The notes beneath the pieces were generated by a model that made no database searches, was not told where the DNA came from, and saw only the letters and a list, made by a program, of their open reading frames with translations. The position numbers and the translations under genes were made by a program. DNA of 5,503 nt, taken from assembly GCA_903908785.1 (NCBI GenBank), contig CAIVTL010000712.1:1-5503 (forward strand). Reading direction: 5' to 3'. The DNA comes from Caldifarciminota bacterium (GTDB lineage Bacteria; Hydrothermota; Tepidihabitantia; Tepidihabitantales; Tepidihabitantaceae). Positions 1 through 4,653 of the stretch are shown here, in pieces. How positions within the stretch are numbered: the first letter of the stretch is position 1; the number at the start of each line of letters is the position of its first letter.

Positions 1-633
1 ACCGAGACCGACTCTTGGAACCCGACCGCGCTGACGGCCATGCCGATAGCGGGCAGCGCCGGTTCGAAGAAGGCCAAGGACGGCAGTTGCGCGGCGTTCG
101 ACGGCACCCACGTCTGGTCGCTCAAGGGCGGCAACACGCAGGAGTTCTGGCAGGGTTCGTTCACCACCGACGGCAACACGTGGGCCGAGAAAGAGACGCT
201 GCCGAAGGGTGCCCTCAAAAAGAAGGTGAAGTCGGGCGCCGGCATCGTGGCGGTCGGCTCGAGCCTGTACGCGATGAAGGGCAACAAGACCAACGAGCTC
301 TGGAAGTATACCCCGAGCGCGTACGTGTTTGAGGCCCCGCGGCACGACGGCGTGCTGACGGCGGGCAAGACAGTGATAGCGCAGGGCATGAGTATCAGCC
401 CGAACCCGCTGGCCTCCGGCTTCGCGGTGCTGCATTACGGCCTGCCCAAGGCCGGGTCGGCCGCGCTGAGCGTTTACAACGTGACCGGTCAGATGGTCAT
501 GGCACAGACGCTGACAGCGGGTCGCAGCGGCACGGTAAACCTGGACCTGCGGCATCTGAGCAATGGCGTGTATCTCGTGAAGCTCTCCAGTGAGGGCTTT
601 GTGAACTCGCAGAAGCTTGTGGTGCAGCGCTAG
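1..633 (+). CDS. Secreted Kelch-like repeat protein with T9SS C-terminal sorting domain (5' partial)
   Basis: The reading frame is open from base 1, so the gene starts upstream; 210 residues plus the TAG stop are visible. The N-terminal part (about residues 15-105) holds two degenerate repeats of roughly 50 residues. Each has a K-x-K-x-G start, a short Gly/Val strand, then (L/M)KG-x2-3-T-x-E-(F/L)W, as expected for Kelch-like beta-propeller blades. The last ~80 residues (about 132-210) match a T9SS type A sorting domain: an S-x-S-PNPL opening, alternating beta strands, an SVYNVTGQMV strand-turn, LRHLSNGVYLVKL, and a terminal QKLVVQR. In T9SS organisms this domain directs passage through the outer membrane and is then cleaved or anchored. 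The protein is therefore probably a surface or secreted beta-propeller whose ligand is unknown. The sorting-domain call is strong; the Kelch assignment is moderate because only the last blades are visible. Confidence 0.85.
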   Translation, partial: TETDSWNPTALTAMPIAGSAGSKKAKDGSCAAFDGTHVWSLKGGNTQEFWQGSFTTDGNTWAEKETLPKGALKKKVKSGAGIVAVGSSLYAMKGNKTNELWKYTPSAYVFEAPRHDGVLTAGKTVIAQGMSISPNPLASGFAVLHYGLPKAGSAALSVYNVTGQMVMAQTLTAGRSGTVNLDLRHLSNGVYLVKLSSEGFVNSQKLVVQR

Positions 634-636
634 GGT

Positions 637-665
637 ATAGGACATATAGGTCCAATAGGACCTAT
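637..665. repeat. ATAGG repeat, period 9 bp, with hairpin
   Basis: Three near-copies start at 637, 646 and 655 (ATAGGACAT, ATAGGTCCA, ATAGGACCT). The second and third form a perfect 8-bp inverted repeat, ATAGGTCC (646-653) with GGACCTAT (658-665), around an AATA loop. The array starts three bases after the stop codon of the T9SS-sorted gene. The AT-rich units stand out from the GC-rich surroundings. It may be a dispersed intergenic repeat or part of the transcript-end structure; the sequence alone does not decide. Confidence 0.6.
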
Positions 666-673
666 TTCGGAGT

Positions 674-701
674 GCAGAGGCGGCCTTCGGGCCGCCTCTG
701 C
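674..701 (+). terminator. GC-rich hairpin with TTCG loop downstream of the T9SS-cargo gene
   Basis: GCAGAGGCGGCC (674-685) pairs perfectly with GGCCGCCTCTGC (690-701) around TTCG, a C(UUCG)G-type tetraloop of exceptional stability. It lies 40 bases after the stop. No clear T-run follows, so it may act as a 3'-end stabiliser or a terminator without a U-tract rather than a canonical intrinsic terminator. Confidence 0.65.
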
Positions 702-746
702 CGTATCTGCCGTTGCTGCGCGTCAACCTCCGCCATGCTGCAAATG

Positions 747-774
747 TTGACACGACAGGAACTTAGGCTACACT
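747..774 (+). promoter_or_regulatory. Sigma-70-type promoter of the lipoprotein gene
   Basis: A perfect -35 box TTGACA (747-752) is followed, after 16 bases, by TACACT (769-774), which matches four of six positions of the -10 consensus. Transcription would begin near 781 and leave a leader of about 87 bases before the ATG at 868. It lies just after the upstream hairpin, which supports an independent transcription unit. Confidence 0.55.
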
Positions 775-867
775 CAAAGGGATGTCGGCAAGGTTCGGGT
801 TCAAGTGTCGGCCGCGGGTCGAGACCCGAGCATGCCGGAAGCACAAGAATGACGAAGGAGGAAGCAC

Positions 868-1611
868 ATGCAGCGTAAAGTAATCGCCCCAGCACTATTG
901 GCAGTCCTGCTCTGCGGGACAATGCTGATGGTCGGGTGTCCGAAGAAGAACACCGCGCCCGTTTTCAGTTCGTTCACCGCCACACCCAATGATTCGGTCC
1001 TGATGCCCACCGCCGTTGTGACGTTCAAGGTCGCCGCTACCGACGAGGACAGCGATAGTCTGACGTTCACGTGGTCCAAGTCCGCCGGCACCATGCCCGT
1101 TACCTATGGCGACAGTGCCGTGTGGACCGCACCAAGCGCGGTCGGGGTCTGTACGGTCTCGGTCAAGTGCAGTGACGGCGAGGCCGAGATAGACACGAGC
1201 CGGGTCGTACGCGTGCGCGCGTGGCTGTCCGGGGACCTCGACGGGCTCACGCCCGATTCGACCTACCTGCCCAATGTGGGGACGACCGAGATTCCCTTCA
1301 CCTGGGACGTGGATGACCCGTTCCCGCCCGGCGCTATCGTTGACAGCATGCTGCTCACGATGGCGTTTGACGACTCGGATTCGTTGGAGATGGAGCAGTT
1401 CTATGTCTACCTGGTTTCTCCGGCGGGGACCGAACTGCTGCTCTATGACGGCGTCGAACGCACCAACCTCGACCTCGAGCAGTACACCGTGCCCGGTTTT
1501 GCGGACGAGGCCGTGACCGGAACCTGGAAACTCAAGTTCGTACGCAACAACCCGTCGGGCCGCAATGGCGTGGTCGAGGAATGTGACCTCGACGTGACCT
1601 ACAAGTACTAG
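868..1611 (+). CDS. Lipoprotein with Ig-like and P/Homo B-like domains
   Basis: This 247-residue protein starts at an ATG six bases after a strong Shine-Dalgarno AAGGAGG (855-861). Its N-terminus is a lipoprotein signal: basic MQRK, a hydrophobic stretch, then MVGC with the likely lipidated Cys24. Residues about 30-117 look like an Ig/cadherin-type beta-sandwich (NTAPVFSSF start, AATDEDSDSLTFTWS, CTVSVKCSDG). Residues about 135-247 resemble the P/Homo B domain found C-terminal to subtilisin-like proprotein convertases and in many secreted FCB proteins: VYLVSPAGTELLLYDG, then GFADEAVTGTWKLKFV, then a final beta strand. No protease domain is present, so it is probably an envelope-anchored adhesion, scaffold or binding protein. 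The lipoprotein call is firm, the P-domain call is by pattern, and the role is unknown. Confidence 0.85.
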   Translation: MQRKVIAPALLAVLLCGTMLMVGCPKKNTAPVFSSFTATPNDSVLMPTAVVTFKVAATDEDSDSLTFTWSKSAGTMPVTYGDSAVWTAPSAVGVCTVSVKCSDGEAEIDTSRVVRVRAWLSGDLDGLTPDSTYLPNVGTTEIPFTWDVDDPFPPGAIVDSMLLTMAFDDSDSLEMEQFYVYLVSPAGTELLLYDGVERTNLDLEQYTVPGFADEAVTGTWKLKFVRNNPSGRNGVVEECDLDVTYKY

Positions 1612-1631
1612 GCGACGGCGCCCTGATTGAT

Positions 1632-1664
1632 GCGATACCGGGGCGGCATTGCCGCCCCGGTCGC
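1632..1664. terminator. Hairpin between convergent genes, likely bidirectional terminator
   Basis: ACCGGGGCGGC (1637-1647) pairs perfectly with GCCGCCCCGGT (1651-1661) around ATT. GCG (1632-1634) and CGC (1662-1664) can extend the stem past a two-base bulge. It sits 20 bases after the lipoprotein stop and 17 bases past the stop of the convergent membrane gene, so it could end both transcripts. No long T-run follows on either strand. Confidence 0.65.
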
Positions 1665-1681
1665 TGGTTCGGGCCTGTGTT

Positions 1682-2104
1682 CTAGGGTTGCGGAGGCAGG
1701 GTCGGTGGCTCCGGTTTGCCGGAGTCGGTCTTGTCGGTCGGTTCGTTCTTGCGCGCCACGCGGATGATGGCGAAGCAGCCGAGCAGGGCCAGGCCGATGA
1801 ATCCGAAGATGAATCCACCTTCGTCGACTTTGCCACCCCCTGCGAGTTCCGCGACAAACAGGGCCAGTCCGAAGGCGAAGAAGATCGCGCCGGTAATCAG
1901 CAGGCCGTTATAGTTGCCTTTCTGCTTTCGGGGCGGGGGCGGCATCATGCCTTGTTCAATCATCTTCATCCGTTCCTTGTGGCGCCGATTGACGACCGCG
2001 AGGATAATCGCCATGGCGGCGATGACCGAGATTATCGGCACGGCGAAGATGATGGCGACAATGACCATCCCTGTGACCGAGTCGAATAAGACTGATGGGT
2101 CCAC
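1682..2104 (-). CDS. DUF6249-like inner-membrane protein
   Basis: This 140-residue protein starts at a GTG (2104-2102, minus strand) preceded, six bases away, by GAGAGGAG (2118-2111). It has three hydrophobic segments: about residues 12-38, 66-85 and 96-115. Between the first two is the basic motif RRHKERMKMIEQGM (about 40-53), typical of DUF6249-type proteins, then a proline stretch MPPPPRKQ. The C-terminal tail is charged and proline-rich (PEPPTLPPQP). Genes of this type often sit beside ECF sigma and anti-sigma genes, as here, although their biochemical role is not established. It is the second gene of a minus-strand pair, 15 bases after the stop of the exported small peptide gene, so the two are probably co-transcribed. 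Confidence 0.75.
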   Translation of the reverse strand: MDPSVLFDSVTGMVIVAIIFAVPIISVIAAMAIILAVVNRRHKERMKMIEQGMMPPPPRKQKGNYNGLLITGAIFFAFGLALFVAELAGGGKVDEGGFIFGFIGLALLGCFAIIRVARKNEPTDKTDSGKPEPPTLPPQP

Positions 2105-2119
2105 GTCAGGCTCCTCTCA

Positions 2120-2344
2120 CTAGTTGATTCCGGACACTCGCACCGCCGCGACGGCAAGGCGGCTTGGGTTCGGCGCGCTCACTACGATTTCGTTCATGAC
2201 CAGGCACGGGGAGTCGGCGACCACGACGACCTCAGGCATCAGGCCGGCCGCGCGCGGGTCCTTGCCGTTCCCGGTGATGCCCAGCGCGGCCAGCGCGCCG
2301 AGCAACAGCAGTCCGGATACGGCGAACAGAAGTGTTGATTTCAC
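2120..2344 (-). CDS. Small exported or membrane-anchored peptide with EVVVVA motif
   Basis: I prefer the GTG start at 2344-2342 because AAAGAGGT lies four bases before it, giving 74 residues. An ATG at 2374 would add ten residues (MQQAKRKEVL) but has no good ribosome binding site. The protein opens with K and a hydrophobic segment (about residues 4-22), so it is exported or anchored by its N-terminus. The mature part carries two similar strands, MPEVVVVAD (about 36-44) and MNEIVVSAP (about 50-58), and one cysteine (Cys47). The EVVV-(V/T)-A string recalls the start of TonB-dependent receptor plug domains and small peptides near regulatory loci, but nothing else of a receptor is present. It is transcribed divergently from the sigma factor gene and is probably in an operon with the DUF6249-like gene. 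Function unknown. Confidence 0.6.
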   Translation of the reverse strand: MKSTLLFAVSGLLLLGALAALGITGNGKDPRAAGLMPEVVVVADSPCLVMNEIVVSAPNPSRLAVAAVRVSGIN

Positions 2345-2397
2345 GAGTACCTCTTTGCGTTTCGCTTGCTGCATGTCGCCGTATACGACGCCGACAC

Positions 2398-2426
2398 TTG
2401 CGTCTTTGTTGCGACCGGTGTAACAT
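2398..2426 (+). promoter_or_regulatory. Candidate promoter of the sigma/anti-sigma operon
   Basis: TTGCGT (2398-2403) and TAACAT (2421-2426) are separated by 17 bases and match the sigma-70 consensus at 3/6 and 4/6 positions. Transcription would begin around 2433, shortly before the ATG at 2447. This argues against the longer upstream start at 2366. The match is moderate, and an ECF-type promoter overlaps it as an alternative. Confidence 0.35.
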
Positions 2427-2446
2427 TCGGAGCCGGACGGCGTCTT

Positions 2447-3025
2447 ATGTTCGAATACGTGGAGAGCGCACCCGAAGAAGCCTTGGTCAGTCGCTCCGCC
2501 CGGGGCGACGAGCAGGCCTTTGGGGTGCTCGTGGAACGCTACAAAGGTATGTTGTACTCAATGGCTTACCGGCTGATGAAGGACCGCGGCCGCGCTGAGG
2601 ACGCGGCGCAGGAGAGTTTCATCAAGGCTTGGGCCGCCCTGCCTGGGTTCAAAGGCGAGTCCAAGTTCTCGTCATGGATGTACCGGATATGCTACAATAC
2701 CTGCATTAGTGAACTACGCAAGAAGCGGCCCGAAGTCGAGCTCGACGAGGCGATGGGCGTGGGGGTCGAGGGACCGGCGGAGGAATTCAGGAACCGTGAC
2801 ATCCAGGCCGTGATTCACGACGAGGTCAGCAGGCTACCCGACGATTACCGGGCCGCGCTGACGCTTTTCCACTTCAACGGCCTGTCATACGACGAGATTG
2901 CCCGGCTCGCTCACAAGCCGATGGGCACGGTGAAAGCCCAGATTCACCGAGGCCGGGCGTTGCTGAAGGCGCGGCTGCTCGAGCGCGTCGGCTGGGACAA
3001 CTTGAAAGAGGTGATGTGGCAATGA
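2447..3025 (+). CDS. ECF-family RNA polymerase sigma factor
   Basis: With the ATG at 2447 this is a 192-residue sigma factor, the usual ECF size. Region 2 spans about residues 22-93: DEQAFGVLVERYKGMLYSMAY, then AEDAAQESFIKAWAAL for core binding, then KFSSWMYRICYNTCISELRKK for -10 recognition. Region 4 spans about 120-178: LPDDYRAALTLFHFNGLSYDEIA, then the recognition helix, then GTVKAQIHRGRALLKARL. Regions 1.1 and 3 are absent, as in ECF factors. An upstream frame extension to 2366 is not sigma-like and would overlap the promoter region. GTG at 2459 is another possible start, because the GGAG at 2429 is rather far (14 bases) from the ATG. The gene ends in ATGA, overlapping the anti-sigma start, so the pair is translationally coupled. 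It probably directs polymerase to an envelope-stress or surface regulon, likely including itself. Confidence 0.93.
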   Translation: MFEYVESAPEEALVSRSARGDEQAFGVLVERYKGMLYSMAYRLMKDRGRAEDAAQESFIKAWAALPGFKGESKFSSWMYRICYNTCISELRKKRPEVELDEAMGVGVEGPAEEFRNRDIQAVIHDEVSRLPDDYRAALTLFHFNGLSYDEIARLAHKPMGTVKAQIHRGRALLKARLLERVGWDNLKEVMWQ

Positions 3026-3492
3026 ACTGCGACGAAGTCAGGCGTTCGGTCCAGGATTATGTGACGCGCGAACTTGCACCCGATGACCGGCGGCGGTTCG
3101 ACGCCCACCTTGTGGAGTGCGCCGAGTGCCAGCGCGAACTGGCGCTAATGACAGCGGTTGTCTCAACGCTCGACCACCAGCCGGTGCTGGAGCCGTCGGC
3201 CGATTTCAGCTCGCGCGTGCTCGGTAGCCTGTCGAGGCAGCGGGAGTTTGCCCCCAGTCCATGGTGGTCACTGGCGTTGGCGCCACTGCTGGCGGGTGCG
3301 GCGTGGCTGGCGCGCGGGCCGGTCGAACGCGCTCTCGAGACGATTTCCAGCCGTCCCGGTCTGATTCACTTGTCAGTGCCGGCGGTGTCGCTTCAGCAAG
3401 CGGGGATTGCCGCGGGCGCTATTGTTGTGCTGGGGCTACTCGTGGCAGCGGGTGGGGCCGTGTTCTGCTGGCAGACGTACTTGCGGGACTAG
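3022..3492 (+). CDS. Membrane anti-sigma factor with zinc-finger (ZAS) domain
   Basis: The start is the ATG at 3022, which overlaps the sigma stop (ATGA) and follows AAAGAGGTGA (3004-3013) at good spacing. The GTG at 3016 is too close to that site. The 156-residue protein has an N-terminal anti-sigma zinc-binding domain with Cys3 and the pattern H29-x3-C33-x2-C36, as in zf-HC2/ZAS anti-sigma factors that hold ECF sigma factors inactive. Hydrophobic segments lie at about 81-98 and 127-150. The ZAS domain is expected in the cytoplasm, and the loop between the segments (about 99-126) would face the periplasm if both cross the membrane. Two segments and a short loop differ from the single-pass anti-sigma with a large sensor domain. 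Signal detection may therefore need a partner, perhaps the divergent small envelope proteins (inference). Confidence 0.88.
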   Translation: MNCDEVRRSVQDYVTRELAPDDRRRFDAHLVECAECQRELALMTAVVSTLDHQPVLEPSADFSSRVLGSLSRQREFAPSPWWSLALAPLLAGAAWLARGPVERALETISSRPGLIHLSVPAVSLQQAGIAAGAIVVLGLLVAAGGAVFCWQTYLRD

Positions 3493-3503
3493 GGCCGCCG
3501 CGC

Positions 3504-3534
3504 AGGTACCAGTTTCCAGGTACCAGTTTCCAGT
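3504..3534. repeat. Left inverted repeat: two 14-bp GTACCAGTTTCCAG units
   Basis: Two perfect tandem copies of GTACCAGTTTCCAG occupy 3506-3519 and 3520-3533. With AG before and T after, the block matches the reverse complement of 3982-4012 except at the two central TT bases of each unit. GGTACC occurs twice, so a local 6-bp hairpin is also possible. It starts 12 bases after the anti-sigma stop codon. Confidence 0.85.
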
Positions 3535-3546
3535 AGAGAGGCCGGC

Positions 3547-3960
3547 CTACGTTTGGTCCGCTGTTTTGTCTGGTGGCACGCTGCAGGCGCGGACGATGGC
3601 ACCGAAGATGAGGGTCAACTCCTTCGCTTCTGACCATAGCGCGCGTGCTTTGGTTTTGTGTTCGGGGCATGCGGCCACGAGCATGTGCAGCCAGTGCTGG
3701 GTTTCGCGCGCCTCCTTCGCACAGATGCTGATCTTGTGCCGGAAGTCGAGGCGCGATTCGGCCTCATTTGCCTCTGAGTAGTTGGCTCCGACGCTCGTCG
3801 CTGCTCGCACCAGTTGCGAGATGAGCGAACGTGTCACGGCGTCCCGTTCGATTGCTCGCGCGAAGATGATGACGGCCACGCCAAACCGTGAAGTCCTCCC
3901 GACGAGGTCCTGCCGCGTCTTGCCAGAAGCCGGGCTATTGGACGAACCGGCAGGCTTCAC
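3547..3960 (-). CDS. Four-helix-bundle protein, S23/IVS (23S rRNA intervening sequence) family
   Basis: This 137-residue protein starts at a GTG (3960-3958); an in-frame TAG lies just upstream and no ATG precedes the conserved domain, so the start is limited to this region. No convincing ribosome binding site is seen. After a polar leader (about 1-16) the family pattern runs from DLVGRTSRFGVAVIIFARAI (18-37) through LISQLVRAATSVGANYSEAN (46-65) and AESRLDFRHKISICAKEA (67-84) to ETQHWLHML (86-94), with a last helix at about 103-126. The SVGANYxEAxxAES and FxxKxxIxxKEAxExxxWL signatures are diagnostic of the family first found as ORFs in 23S rRNA intervening sequences. It is structurally related to Avd, the accessory protein of diversity-generating retroelements. 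Family members are basic bundles thought to bind nucleic acid, but the function is unsettled. Repeats closely flank the gene on both sides. Confidence 0.9.
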   Translation of the reverse strand: MKPAGSSNSPASGKTRQDLVGRTSRFGVAVIIFARAIERDAVTRSLISQLVRAATSVGANYSEANEAESRLDFRHKISICAKEARETQHWLHMLVAACPEHKTKARALWSEAKELTLIFGAIVRACSVPPDKTADQT

Positions 3961-3981
3961 GCTGCTTGTTCGATTCCGCTA

Positions 3982-4012
3982 ACTGGTCACTGGTACCTGG
4001 TCACTGGTACCT
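3982..4012. repeat. Right inverted repeat: two 14-bp CTGGTCACTGGTAC units
   Basis: Two perfect tandem copies of CTGGTCACTGGTAC lie at 3983-3996 and 3997-4010. Their reverse complement, GTACCAGTGACCAG, differs from the left units only at two central bases (GA in place of TT). Identity is perfect within each side and lower between sides, which suggests that units are copied or corrected locally. The block reaches the last base of the stop codon of the adjacent membrane gene. Confidence 0.85.
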
Positions 4013-4653
4013 CACTTGATGAGCCCGAGCCAATCGCCGAGCAGGAACTGGAGTCGGCCGATGAAGAGCGAGATGCGGGCCATCACGGTGTAGCCGAAGG
4101 ACGCGCCGAACCCAACCATGATGAAGATGATGCCGGTATAGCTCAAGGGCTTGAGCACGCCTTTGCGCTCGGACGAGAAGAAGAAGTAGCTGATGGTCGC
4201 AATCACGCCGACCAGAATAATAATCGCCCAGAGCGCGGTGTCCCAGTGCGCGAGCTGCGGGCGGGTGACGATCGTCGCGCGGAGCTGCTTGATAATCTCG
4301 GCGTCCACGGCGCGCGGGATGCTGGCGCCGCAGGAATAGCCCAGCGCGATGGCAATCGGGATGCGCACCAGCCAGGAGATTTTGGGGATGAACCGTGTGA
4401 AGTAGAGAGCGCCGATGATGGCGATGGCGATGAGCCAGACCTTGGTTACGATGCTGGGGTTGTGCGCGACCGGGCTAATCAGGCTCGGCATGAGGATGCG
4501 ATGCCAGTAGAAGGTGATGGCGTAGCCGTTGCCCAGCCCGACGTACAGGTGCTCGGCAATCCGGTAGAGCGGATTCTCGCGATAGAGGAATGAGAAGATA
4601 GCGAGGGTCAGAATCGCGGCAATCCAGATCCAGGGGTCAGTGGAGATGTTCAT
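4012..4653 (-). CDS. Polytopic membrane protein of unknown function
   Basis: This 213-residue protein starts at an ATG (4653-4651) preceded by GGAGGA at good spacing. It overlaps the stop of the upstream gene by four bases (ATGA), so the two are translationally coupled. Hydrophobic segments appear at about residues 7-24, 69-87, 93-112, 137-158 and 171-192, with weaker ones at 36-55 and 197-211, giving five to seven membrane passes. Polar features include FLYRENPLYRIAEHLYVGLG (22-41), which looks amphipathic and possibly conserved, and an extra-membrane stretch of about 113-136. I do not recognise a named family. Coupling to the membrane-anchored alpha/beta protein upstream suggests that the two form one inner-membrane complex. 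The stop codon's last base touches the inverted repeat of the neighbouring cassette. Confidence 0.75.
   Translation of the reverse strand: MNISTDPWIWIAAILTLAIFSFLYRENPLYRIAEHLYVGLGNGYAITFYWHRILMPSLISPVAHNPSIVTKVWLIAIAIIGALYFTRFIPKISWLVRIPIAIALGYSCGASIPRAVDAEIIKQLRATIVTRPQLAHWDTALWAIIILVGVIATISYFFFSSERKGVLKPLSYTGIIFIMVGFGASFGYTVMARISLFIGRLQFLLGDWLGLIK

Larger units (their letters stand above)
3504..4012. mobile_element. Putative S23/IVS-like cassette: four-helix-bundle gene between inverted repeats
   Basis: A 509-bp unit is bounded by imperfect inverted repeats of 31 bp (3504-3534 and 3982-4012; 27 of 31 positions complementary). It contains one gene, the S23-family four-helix-bundle protein, which nearly fills the interior. 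It lies between the 3' ends of two convergent genes (stops at 3492 and 4012). No transposase or reverse transcriptase is present, and no target duplication is obvious. Ends complementary to each other around an S23-family ORF are the known layout of intervening sequences in 23S rRNA genes, but this copy is not in rRNA. That it is mobile is inference. Confidence 0.5.

Noticed and set aside
895..1857. Long open frame of 320 codons on the minus strand across the lipoprotein gene
   Set aside because: It is antisense to a lipoprotein with clear signal and domains, runs through the terminator hairpin and into the DUF6249-like gene, has no ribosome binding site or recognisable domain, and is Arg/Pro/Gly-rich like other GC-rich shadows.
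1649..2089. Plus-strand frame of 146 codons opposite the DUF6249-like gene
   Set aside because: Low-complexity, Asp/Arg/Gly-rich product with no domain; the minus strand has a coherent three-helix membrane protein with a ribosome binding site.
2366..2446. N-terminal extension of the sigma factor (MLHVAVYDADTC...)
   Set aside because: It is not sigma-like, lacks a ribosome binding site, overlaps the candidate promoter and would overlap the start region of the divergent gene.
3547..3960. Diversity-generating retroelement, because the four-helix protein resembles Avd
   Set aside because: There is no reverse transcriptase and no template/variable repeat pair in the window; the S23 signatures fit a free-standing family member better.
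3504..4012. CRISPR array or classical insertion sequence
   Set aside because: The 14-bp units have no spacers between them, and there is no transposase gene or evident target-site duplication.
4246..4593. Plus-strand frame opposite the polytopic membrane gene
   Set aside because: Arg/Asp/Gly/Ala-rich shadow; the minus strand has coherent membrane helices and translational coupling.
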